DNA from: Laburnicola sp. R22_1
Taxonomy: Eukaryota > Ascomycota > Dothideomycetes > Pleosporales > Didymosphaeriaceae
Direction of reading: 5' to 3'
Assembly: GCA_014281115.1 (NCBI GenBank)
Contig: JACONQ010000025.1
Span: 22,399 to 86,398, forward strand
Length of the DNA stretch: 64,000 bases
Of the stretch, positions 54,560 through 64,000 are shown in pieces. The position numbers and the translations under genes are program-made. Every line of letters begins with the position of its first letter. Position 1 is the stretch's first letter. The notes under the pieces are model-generated. The model saw only the letters and a list, made by a program, of their open reading frames with translations, was not told the origin of the DNA and searched no databases.

Positions 54560-57500
54560 AACCCCCTTTTAAGATCTAAAAATAGGAAGAAAATTACGTA
54601 TAAATAGAGTGTTTTAGCGGATTTTTAACGTAACTAGCACTATTTTAGGGCTAAAGAGGACTAGAGTAGGGGTAATAGGCCCCTATAGTTCTAGCAGTGG
54701 CCTTAGCTTTTAATTTAGGTACTATTTAGTAGAGATATTAAGAAAAGTTATTAGGAGTAAATTAGTAGATTAGTAGAAAAAATGCGGTAGAAACTATATA
54801 TTAGTGTTTAGCGTTTTACTAACAGAGCGTATTATTAGCTTTAATACTATATAAAAACGTAGTTAGCTAAAAAAATTCTAGTTAGTTTATTACGCGCTAG
54901 CGTAATTATATTATATAAAGTTTTCTAGTACTATAGGAGAGTGTTTTAAAAAATGTGTTAACCTAACTATGTAGTTTTTAATTAGGGTAGGGCGGCTCCT
55001 AAAGCTATAGGGGCGACTAGTGATAGTAGGAACGTCTAGGAGTAAGGGTACTAAAAAGTAACAGGTATTTAGTTACGCGCGCAAGCCTAAGGGCGTGTAA
55101 ATATTAAAAAGTAATAGGCACCTAGCTAAGCACGCCTAATATAGCGCTTTAACTCTATCTTTGCAGGCATATTATCTTTAGGAATAGTCTCTAGAAAGGT
55201 GTCTTAAAGGGTAGCGTTTAGCTAAATAGGTAACTATTTTAGTAGACTAGCTTACTTAGGATACTCTTAATAGTAAGCTTTAATTAGTAGGAGAGAGTTA
55301 ATAAAGTTATTAGCAGGTTAGTAGGTTAAGTTAGAGTTATATCCTTTCTACACTACCTAGTACTTTAGTATTCTATAGTCTGCTTTGCTATTAAGGATGC
55401 GAGAAACTAGCTACCTAGGAACTCTATCTATCTTAATAAATAGTTCTAGAGGTTATAATTAACCTAATAAGAGATTATTTAAATCTCTTTAAAGCCTATT
55501 AGCGTAGAATACTAGGTAAACTCTTATATATTATAGGAGTTTAAGTATAAATAAGTGGCCTTTCTTATCTATAATTAGGTATAGTTCTTTTATTTAATAA
55601 TCTAACTTAACTAATAGGCGTTTAGTAATAAATTTCTTTAGGGTAATAAAAACCTAGTTCCTAATATTAAAATTAATAGCTTGTCTGTGTTTATTAGCCT
55701 ACTCTAATTACATTTTCTAGATAGTAGATATATTAGCGTGGGTAGTGTTATAGACAAATTTATAGACTTTAGTATAGGTCTTAACCTATATCTTAGCCTT
55801 TTCTAAAGTAATATTATCTAGAGATTTAGTAACTAGTTAGGTATACTTACGCTAGTCCTAGTAAAAGTATAGCTAATACCTACACCTAATCTTAAAAGGC
55901 AAAACTTTAGTGCTATTATAAGGTAGTATTGCTTAGGCCTAGTCTATACTAGACAGCAAATCCAACTAGTTATCTTAATAAAAGTTAATAAATAGACGTA
56001 GATACTAGTTAAGATACTAATTTATAATCTTAGTTTAGCTATTAGTTTATAAATACTATACTATAGAAAAAAGTTACTTAATACCTATAAGCTTACACAA
56101 AGTAGCTAAAAGAGTGAAAATAAACTAGGGACTATAGTTAGAGATAATTAATCAAGGAGGGCTAAAGACTCTAAATATATACTAATAGTAGAGATTCGTG
56201 GCTTATTTAGCTATAACTATCTTATAGTAGGGCATAGAAAAGGCATACTTAGATAGGTAGTAATAAGATACTATTACGTTATTGTACTCTTTCTTATCCT
56301 TAGGAAATAATTTAAAATTAATTAAGATATCTTGCTAGATATTTTTAGAAATAGGAAGTAGATGTAATAAGCCTGGCTTTTTGTCTAGTAGGGGCTTACT
56401 TTACTAGTAGTCTTTGCAATTAGAGATATACCTATTAATATTAGCGTTTATACTCCTTTAGTAATATAACTAGTGTAAAAGCTAGAGGGTTTTTATAGAC
56501 TTAGATAGGTAGTAACCTAATAAGTATATATTATTTAAATAAGATACGTCTAGAGTAACTCTATAAAGAAAACTACTAGGCAGTCTTTATAGAGAAGTAA
56601 CTCTAAAGGGTTAAAAGCAAAATCTAGTAATCTAGAATAGACAGCTTTTTAAAGCAATTTAAGCACCTTATGTATTTAATTAGTATATAATAGACAATTA
56701 ATAAGGATATATAAATAGGCGTCTTTAGGGCTTATATTAACTTTTTCTTCCTTTTACTCTATAATTATAATAGCTATAAGGGCTTTTTTAGTCGTATCTA
56801 GTAGTTATAGGAGAAAAAACTAAGTATAAGCCTCTTAATCCTTCTTCTTCTATAACTTCAGCTTATCCTATTTCTTAGATAGCGCCTTAACTATAATATT
56901 TATAGTGCCTAGTTAGTATATAATTTAATAATAGTATTTAGACAGCTTCTTAGACTAATAAGCTTATTATAAAGAGAGCTTATATTTAGTGCTAAAGTAC
57001 TTAAGGGTCTAATAACTAGGAATAATATTAAAGAGCTTAGTAGTTTAGAGGCTAATTAGTTACACTCTTTATTCTAAAAGGCCCTATATAACTACTAATA
57101 TTTCCTTTTTTAAATATTATAATTTAACTTAGTAGGCTTTAATAATTTAGAGTACTATATAACTAGACGCTAGATACTATTAGATTATAGTTAACTAAGA
57201 AAGCCTATATTAACGCTATTACTAGAGTTAGTTTCTATATAAGTAATCTAAAATAAAAGTACTATAAAACTAGGATATTACTAGCTACAAGTTACTTAGT
57301 AGCTTTAAAAGCAGCACATTCCTAGTCTTTAAAGGTGTAGAAGGCACTATTTTTAGCAACTTAATTAGGAGGCGAATAACCTGCCTATAGTAAGGAAAAA
57401 AAAGTAGTAGTAATTATAGAAGCCTAAAAACTCTATAATACCTTAAGTATTATAGACTCTTTTTATTCCTAAACTATAGCAGTCTTCGCAGGGTTCTTAT

Positions 57501-59929
57501 AGATTTCTTTAGTGATAATAATATATTCTAAGAACTTAGTTTCTATTATAGCAAATTTGTATTTCTTAAGATTAGCTTAGAAATTAGTGTTTCTTAAGTA
57601 GAGTAGAATATTACAAACGTGTTCTTTGTATTCTAGAAGATCCTTAGAAAAGATAAGAATGTTATTAATATATATAGTATAGAAGTTGTCTAGATAATTG
57701 CCTAGAACACTATTAATAAACTATTAAAAGGTAGTAGGACTATTATAGAGACTAAAGGATAAGACCCTATATTTATAATTTCTATACTAGATTTAAAAAG
57801 TAGTTAGAGCTTTAGTCTCTAAAGTAAGCTAAATTTAGTAGAATACTTAGCAAATATTAAGCTTAGTAAAAAGTCTCGCTCTAGAGAGGCGTATAAGTGT
57901 CTTCTTAATAAGTAGAATTACTATAACATTCTTTTTAGTAATAGTATTAAGCTAGTAGTAATTAATACAAAAGTGCTAATCTTTATCTAGCTTTTTAGCA
58001 AACAATACTAGCAAAGCAAAGCTAGCATTACTAGGACAATAAATCTACACTTAATATAGTTATTAATATAGACTTTAAGAAGTTTAAGGTACTCTAAAGA
58101 TATACTATATAAAGGCAATATAGTAAGCGTAGATAAATCTTTAGTAAGATTAACATAGTAATTAACACTCTTTTAGTAAAGTAGAAGAGTGTTAAAATCT
58201 AATTTTAAAAACTAGGTAGGCTCCGCTCTAGCGTATCCTAGCTAGAGAAGCTCTTATTTTATTTTAGCAAGTAGGTTAGCTTAGGACTTATTTTCGAGGC
58301 TATATATCTCGCTCTTGTGGTCCTTAGTAGGTTTAGCTAGCTTATAGGTGCTAGTATAACTAATAATTATATTAGCCTTATAGCCACTATTTAAAGTAAA
58401 GGCTGCAGCGCTTACTATATTAATATTAAAGCTAGTAGCATATAATTATCCCCGAGTTGGCGCCTAAATAAGTTCTAAGAGGTTAGCTAGATTCTATAGG
58501 GCTAGTAGGTCTGCTAAACGCAATTTATTATTTATCTTTGCAAGTTCTCCTTCTACATTAGTAATTTAGTAAGGCGAAAGAGAGCTATCCTAGGTTATTC
58601 TAGCTAGAGTAGTTTTAATTAAATAGTTAAGTCCTATAAGAGCTGTCTAATCTTTAGATTAGCTTCTCTGGTAGGATTATAGTCTCCAAGTCTAGGGCTA
58701 AGAGTAATACCCATATCCTACCGCATAATTCCTAGGGGCTAGTCTTACTAGTAGCTTCCTTAGATAGTAGGAATAGGGTAACTAATAGGCAACTTATTAT
58801 CTAATAGCTCTTTATCTAAGAAAGATAGCTTTATAGCCTCTACGCTACTATCTCTATTAAAGTTATTCTTATAACTTAGTTTCTAGTAAGCCTTTAAGTA
58901 CGTTCTAATAACTAAGATAGTAGGATTAGGAAGCTAGATAGAAATTTCCTTAGAGACGCTCTAGTTAGCTTTTAATAAGTAAGTCTTTTAGTAAGTATAG
59001 TTCTACTTTTTAAGTAGGCTATTTTATTAAGTAGCGTTGTCCTAGTAGAAAGAATTAGATAGGAGAAAAGTCTATAATAGGACAAGATTACTAGCAAAGG
59101 TTAGATTCTTATTATTTTTTTAATAAAGGTGACAGTCCTAAGTGTTAACTAGGCAGCTAGCTTACTTAAAAAGCTTCCTACTAATAATAAAATTATAGTC
59201 CCCTATATTATAGAAAATAAACTATATAGTAAAGCTAGATCTATTAATATTAAGCTAGACTATAAAATAGGTATCTACTTTCGCGCTTCTCTTCCCTATA
59301 AAGTTCTTAAGGAGGATTAGTGTCTTTAGGCAAAGAAGTTTAGCTTTAAGCTATTTTTATACTACCTTTATATACCTTAAAGTAATAAGACTATAAGCGC
59401 TAGCACTAGTATTTATTAAGGTTTATAACCTGAAAGCTAATTCTTAAAATATAATTTATACTAGTAGGACTAGTAGGGGCCTCTAAATAGCTTAGAAACC
59501 TTTGCTGTTTTACTACCTATAGGCGATAATTTTAGCTTAGCATCTGTATTTTATAATTAGAACTATAGTTTGTCTAAGTTAATTAGTTTAGTAGCCCTAT
59601 ATAAGCTACTAGATTAGGATAGTCTAGTAGCATATATTTAAAGCCTTATTATCTAATAAATCGCCTACCTCTAAATTAGAGTAGTAGATAATACTAAGTT
59701 TATCTAAATCTAAATTATTCGCTATATCTATATTTGCTTATATAGCTATCTTCTTAGTATAGAAATAGTAGTGTAAGAGTTTATTTTCTACTTACTATAC
59801 TTAAAATAGGCATAGTTTTAGATATACTATACCCTAGTCTAATTATAAAGGGTAGAGAAGGGAATAGTAGGTTAATTATTAGTAGTAGGTCTAGAGTAGG
59901 GTACTAAGTTAGTAGGGGCTGCATATAAG
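54560..59929 (-). mobile_element. Decayed Ty3/Gypsy chromodomain element K
   Basis: The minus strand carries protease, RT, integrase and chromodomain relics in order from about 59.45 kb down to 55.25 kb. It borders the LTR of Gypsy A2 at 59930, so A2 and K are inserted one into the other or one is truncated. No LTR pair was identified. The region 54560-55200 beyond the chromodomain holds an imperfect duplication (AAAAAGTAAYAGG... at about 55036 and 55108) and may contain its 3' LTR. Confidence 0.7.
55250..59480 (-). pseudogene. pol relic of Gypsy K (PR-RT-INT-chromodomain)
   Basis: Reading the minus strand through stops, ALINTSASAYSLITLRYIK at about 59430-59370 is the D-T-G-A-S-A active-site region with D altered to N. 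RT at about 57780-57600 shows PTTFQQFINSVLG and YINNILIFS for YLDDILIFS. Integrase at about 56400-55930 shows LLDKKPGLLHLLPIS, SYYYLSKYAFSMPYYK and TKIINQYLNQYLRLFINFYQDN, the latter matching H-P-Q-T-D-G-Q-T-E-x-x-N-Q-x-L-x-x-x-L-R. A chromodomain at about 55420-55290 gives KYxVVxKGYNSNLTYxPANNF. Numerous TAG/TAA codons and lost aspartates show it is dead. Confidence 0.8.
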
Positions 59930-60121
59930 TGTAAGGGCGCCACTAGGACGCCTAATAGTTAATAAGGCAAAATAGGATAATATTAGGAGGTAAGTGGTAA
60001 TAAGACGAATCGCTACCCGCTCTTATCCAAAGTGAGAGGGTTTTTATCTAAACCACCGCTAGGCCCAAAGGAGACATAAGTCCCTATTTGGTCACCTAAG
60101 CGACAAGGAGGCCTTATAGTA
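59930..60121 (-). repeat. 3' LTR of Gypsy A2
   Basis: Reverse complement of 7253-7444 with scattered transitions. It is 192 bp and is preceded (in element orientation) by the same purine tract, at about 60122-60131. Confidence 0.88.
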
Positions 60122-60455
60122 TCCCCCTTCTAGAATTAACCTAATCTGGGTTGCTCTAGGAGATTAAAACGTGCAATATCCTCTTATCTTTGCTTAAAAA
60201 ATAAATAATTGCTAGTCTTATAACTATATAGTAATAATTGTTATTGTGTTAGGCGCCATTACGCTATTAAGGTGCTCTAGGGCACCTAACTAATTTGGGA
60301 GCTAAAGGTGCTGTTAAGCAAGGCTTAGCGCAGTTGTTTTGGTTTTCGCCTGCTCTCGCACTACTCTTGCTTCTCGCACCTCTACTAGTTAATTTAGTAT
60401 GTACTATCCTACTCTTATTGTCCTAATACGTTCTAATGTCCCTTTCTATAGTAAG

Positions 60456-61170
60456 ATAGCCCATAAAAAGACGCTTGCTATATAGTGGACAGAGTTAGCT
60501 TGTAACTAACCCGCTAGTGCTAATTTGTGCATTTGTTGCGTTAAACTTATCTATAAGAGGGATCTACTCTACACATGCCACTTTCTAGATACTAAACTTA
60601 TCCTATTAATCTACATTAATAGTGTTTAGCTATCTAGATATAGTAATTGCTTAATTTAGAATAAATACTACCTTATAGTAATGCATACCTATATTAGGCG
60701 CCATTATGCCGCTAACTAAGACAAAATAGTGCCCTATTAACTTCGACACTAAGTTTAACAGTCTTATAGCTGCTTAGGCTCTCCTTTATAGTAGTAATTC
60801 TAATAAGAATAAGAAACGCGTCTATAATACTGCTAAGAGGCTTATAAACTATATTAAGTAGGTATAGTTATTTTTATAGCGCTTTCTATTAACTAATTAC
60901 TTCTTAGCTTATTTAAGCCCTATACACAGAATCTCTATGTCTATAATAGTAGTAATATCTATTAATTAACCGATTGCTTTACTAAAAGCGCGCTTATACT
61001 AATATAGAGCACAAGACTAAGCAATATTACTATAAGAAGGCTATTAACTGCGTAACCCATAAGGGTGGAACTCTAAAGTGAGACAAGATTCGTAATTCCG
61101 CCTTTTATCCTATTATATTGTATACTAACGCGGTTATAGAACAAATATAGACTAACGCGTTATTAGAAGT
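60456..61170 (+). pseudogene. Antisense ORF relic of Gypsy A2
   Basis: Counterpart of the 6150-6918 minus-strand frame. Here the start codon reads ATA, and the recognisable parts are KKTLAI, CVKLIYKRDLLYTCHFLDTK and LLLSLFKPYTQNLYVYNSSNI. A one-base loss near 60984 shifts the frame before the K-K-R-A-Y-T-N-I-E block. Stops are TAA/TAG at former Q/W codons. Confidence 0.5.
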
Positions 61171-61799
61171 TTTAGGATAATAGTAAGAGTCCTACTCGTA
61201 GCTATAGTCGCGGATAGTACCTTTCTAGCTTCTTAGTAGTGCTTTTAGCCTCTTTAGGGGCCTTACGCCAATGTGTGTATATAAGGGGGACCTCTAGAGC
61301 CATTATACCTTAGTGTCCCTAGGAGTGACAACTTTCTATAATATAGAAGTCTGTTAGGACTTAAATAGCGTCTTCTAGCGGACAGCGACGCCCTAAAATA
61401 TCTCAAACCTAGAATCTTAGAATATTCTCTTCTTTTAGCTCTAAGTAAAGTGTAATATGCTCTTATGGTCCTTTATAGTCCTTTTTAACTAACTCCTAGA
61501 GATACTATAATCTTTCTAAGTTAATATTACCTTTACGATATCTTACACTATTAAACACCTTTACAATTGCAGCAAAAAACTCTCTATAGAAAAAAATAGG
61601 TAAAGGTAGCAAGTGTACTTTCCGTAGTAATTTTCTAACTATATAGTTAACCTAAGTCTAATCTCTTGTCTATAAAAGAAAGGAATTAAAATTCCCTATT
61701 AAAATTTTCTAAGAAGGTTCTTTTATTTCTTTATCCCTCTTCTGCGGTTATTTAACCCAAATAAAAGTCTTTTTAATAATATTCTAGAATATTTTTTCT

Positions 61800-64000
61800 T
61801 TTTTAGAATTCTTTAATAGCGTTAGCACTTAGATTAGTGTCTGGGTTCTATAAATTTTCTTCTTCTAGGTAACCCTTCTATTTAATAAGGTATTCCTAAG
61901 TTCTAACTAATAACTACCTACTCTCTAGCACCTTCTCCACATAATACATGTTATCGCCAAACGTGCATAGAGTGTCTATAATTAGGCCTAATTAAGACTT
62001 AATAGCTTCTCTTTATTTATATAGCTCTAATAATAATATATAAAAGACTAGGTATGCGTTTAATTCTAGAAAGTTAGCTCTATAGGCTTCTTTCTTTATA
62101 GGGTACTTAACTATGCCTAGTCTAATAAACTTCCAATTAAGTTTGCGCTTAGGTTGTATAGAGTTTAGATGTCTAGTCGATATAAACACTTAATTCCCTA
62201 GTTTAAGACTAAGGTGCTTCCTCTTCTTATTAGCGTACTTCTTCTAGTACTTATTCGCCGCTGCAATCTTTATTCTGCATTAAGTCTATAGTGCAATAAC
62301 TCTTACTGCAATTAACGTGCCTAGTAGCGATTCTCTATTGCTAAGCGATATTCTAGGCTATTCTAACGTATAAGAATTCGCTCTATAGTATGCGCAAAAG
62401 AAGTTACTCTAGTTGCTATATTTATGCTATTATTATACGTAAATTTCGCAATTAGTAACTACTTTGCCTAGTTATCTTATTCTAGGCAGCAAAAATACTA
62501 AAGATACTACTTAAGCGTCTAATTTTGCCTTTTAGTTTGCCTGTCTGTTTGCGAGTAATAGGCTAATAATAATACCCTTATAGTGTTAAGATAATAATAA
62601 AAAGAGTCCTAATAGCGAGAGTTTATTATTAGATCTCTGTCTAATATAATTGTCTTAGAAGTGCCATATAACCTAACAATATCCCAAATCTAGGCTTCTG
62701 CTAAGTCCTTCGTGTTCTAATCTGCCCTAGTAGGTACGTAATAAGCTATCTTTGTTAGGCAGTCTACTATTACTAGAATAGCATTATAGACTTGGCTAAG
62801 TGTTTAGCTAGGGGGTAAGTCTATAATAAAATTTAAGGTAACGTCCTCCTAAGAGCCATTTGGCACAAGCAAAGGATTTAAAAGACTATATAGTTATTAT
62901 TAAGGTGTGATAGACATTTTTCACTTTAAACACTCTTAATAGTAGTTCTTAACTTCACGTTATATTTCTTTTTATTAGAAATGCCTCTTTAACTTTTTAA
63001 CGTCTTCTTCGCTCTAAAATACCTAGCTATAGGGCTATTATAGTATATTTAGAAAGCCTTCGCCTTCTCCACACTTGTTATAAGCACTTTAATTTTATTC
63101 TGCTCTATTACGCCTTCTTCTAACGACTCTTTGTCTAACTATTAGGGCTAAGGTTCTTCTAGAGCCTTAACTTTATCCTTAGTCTCTAAGTTAAATTTAG
63201 AGCTAATCTCTATTAACAATATTGGCTCTTTTACAATTACTCTTCTAGGTTCGCGCCTTCTTAGCTGCCTTTGTTCCTAGGGTGCCGCTTGTTAGAATCT
63301 TATAATTGTACTAATTAATTAGGTAGTTAGTTTATTAAAAGTATTCCTACTTAACAATATTCCTAAAGGCTCTGTATAAGCCCTATTTCCTTTCTCTACT
63401 AGATGTTGCGTCTCGCTCATATAGTTAGAGCGTCTTAATAGTCTATCTGCTAGGTTTTCCTTCTCTAGCTAGTAGATAATAATAAAATTGTACTCTGCTA
63501 GCCTCTTATAGATTCTAACCTACTAATAGTTTAATTTCTTTATGTCTATAAACTATTGCAAGTTATTATAATCTATAAGGATAGTAAATAGGATACTTAA
63601 TAGGTAGTATCGCTAATATTTAACTCTTCTATTAATAGCTAGCAATTTCTTATTATGTGTATTGTATTAAAGTTGTGTGCTATTTAGCTTTTGTAAAAAG
63701 AAACTAATAGGTCACTATTACGGGGTTCTATTAGATTTGGGCATATTCTAGCTTAATATACTAGATATCGCGCTACCTAAGGCATCTACCTTAAGTCTTG
63801 TCTCTCTATTAGACTTAAAGTGCACTAATATAGGCACTACTATAAATGCGGCTTTTAACTCTTTAAAAGCTGCTCTTGCCTACGCATCTAGGTGTAAGGG
63901 TTAGCTTTCCTCTCTTCTTTAAGTATGCCCGCCCTAGGCAGCACTAGACTTCTTCTAAGTAAGTTTAGTAAGGGATAGAGCCACTCTTAAAAATCCTATA
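61800..64000 (-). pseudogene. pol relic of Gypsy A2 (RNase H, integrase, chromodomain)
   Basis: Minus-strand translation matches the A1 pol relic domain by domain: chromodomain (about 61990-61860), integrase with the Y-P-Q-T-D-G-Q-T region (62570-62517) and the RNase H C-terminal block (63650-63420). RT is mostly outside the window. Stops are TAG/TAA, at positions partly different from A1, so the two copies can be used to infer the ancestral sequence. Confidence 0.8.

Larger units (their letters stand above)
59930..64000 (-). mobile_element. Gypsy element A2, inverted copy of A1, truncated by the window end
   Basis: The minus strand reproduces A1 from its 3' LTR inward. LTR is at 59930-60121, antisense ORF relic at 60456-61170, chromodomain at about 61860-61990 and integrase at about 62.4-63.0 kb (TDGQT region at 62517-62570). 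RNase H is at about 63.4-63.65 kb, and the match at the window edge reaches A1 position ~3383, just after RT. The remaining half lies outside the window. Confidence 0.9.

Overview
This window looks like a gene-free, transposon-packed stretch of a filamentous ascomycete (Pezizomycotina) genome. Most of it is AT-rich. Its decayed reading frames are broken almost only by TAA/TAG codons, and it is rich in TA and poor in CA/TG. That is the signature expected of repeat-induced point mutation (RIP, CpA to TpA). No host gene, tRNA or rRNA was recognised. Intron signals with TACTAAT branch points, Fot1/pogo and mariner elements, chromodomain Gypsy elements and Copia elements all fit a fungus. The species cannot be named from this sequence.

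Layout. 1-356 is a pure (TAAAAA)n tract. 487-7444 is a decayed chromodomain Ty3/Gypsy element (A1) with two ~195 bp LTRs and an antisense ORF near its 3' LTR. About 7445-25318 is a second decayed Gypsy element (B) that has been invaded repeatedly. A ~1.2 kb solo-LTR-like repeat lies between its protease and RT. A complete Copia element (10479-17997) lies in its RT. A Fot1/pogo element (18956-21080) lies in its RNase H. A foldback MITE (23642-24093) lies in its probable 3' LTR. 25.3-33.1 kb is AT-rich debris holding a two-intron Tc1/mariner transposase relic (28230-29496) and a Gypsy integrase fragment. 33.1-39.4 kb holds three pogo/Fot1-type elements with a shared terminal architecture; one of them (36976-39371) is a chimera carrying a foreign pogo transposase. 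39.4-53.6 kb is debris with a hairpin-bearing repeat family whose copies share one end, and another Gypsy integrase fragment. 53.6-54.5 kb has a hAT-like BED-finger relic. 54.6-59.9 kb is a decayed Gypsy element (K) on the minus strand. 59930-64000 is a second, inverted copy of the first Gypsy family (A2), cut by the window edge.

The Copia element stands out. It has identical 288 bp LTRs by eye, a TATAG target duplication, and an uninterrupted 1683-codon gag-pol with all catalytic residues. It has balanced base composition and no sign of RIP, so it is young and possibly active. It is also saturated, in coding and non-coding parts and in all three reading frames, with the palindrome CGTACG and its variants CGCACG/CGTGCG, which codon usage does not readily explain.
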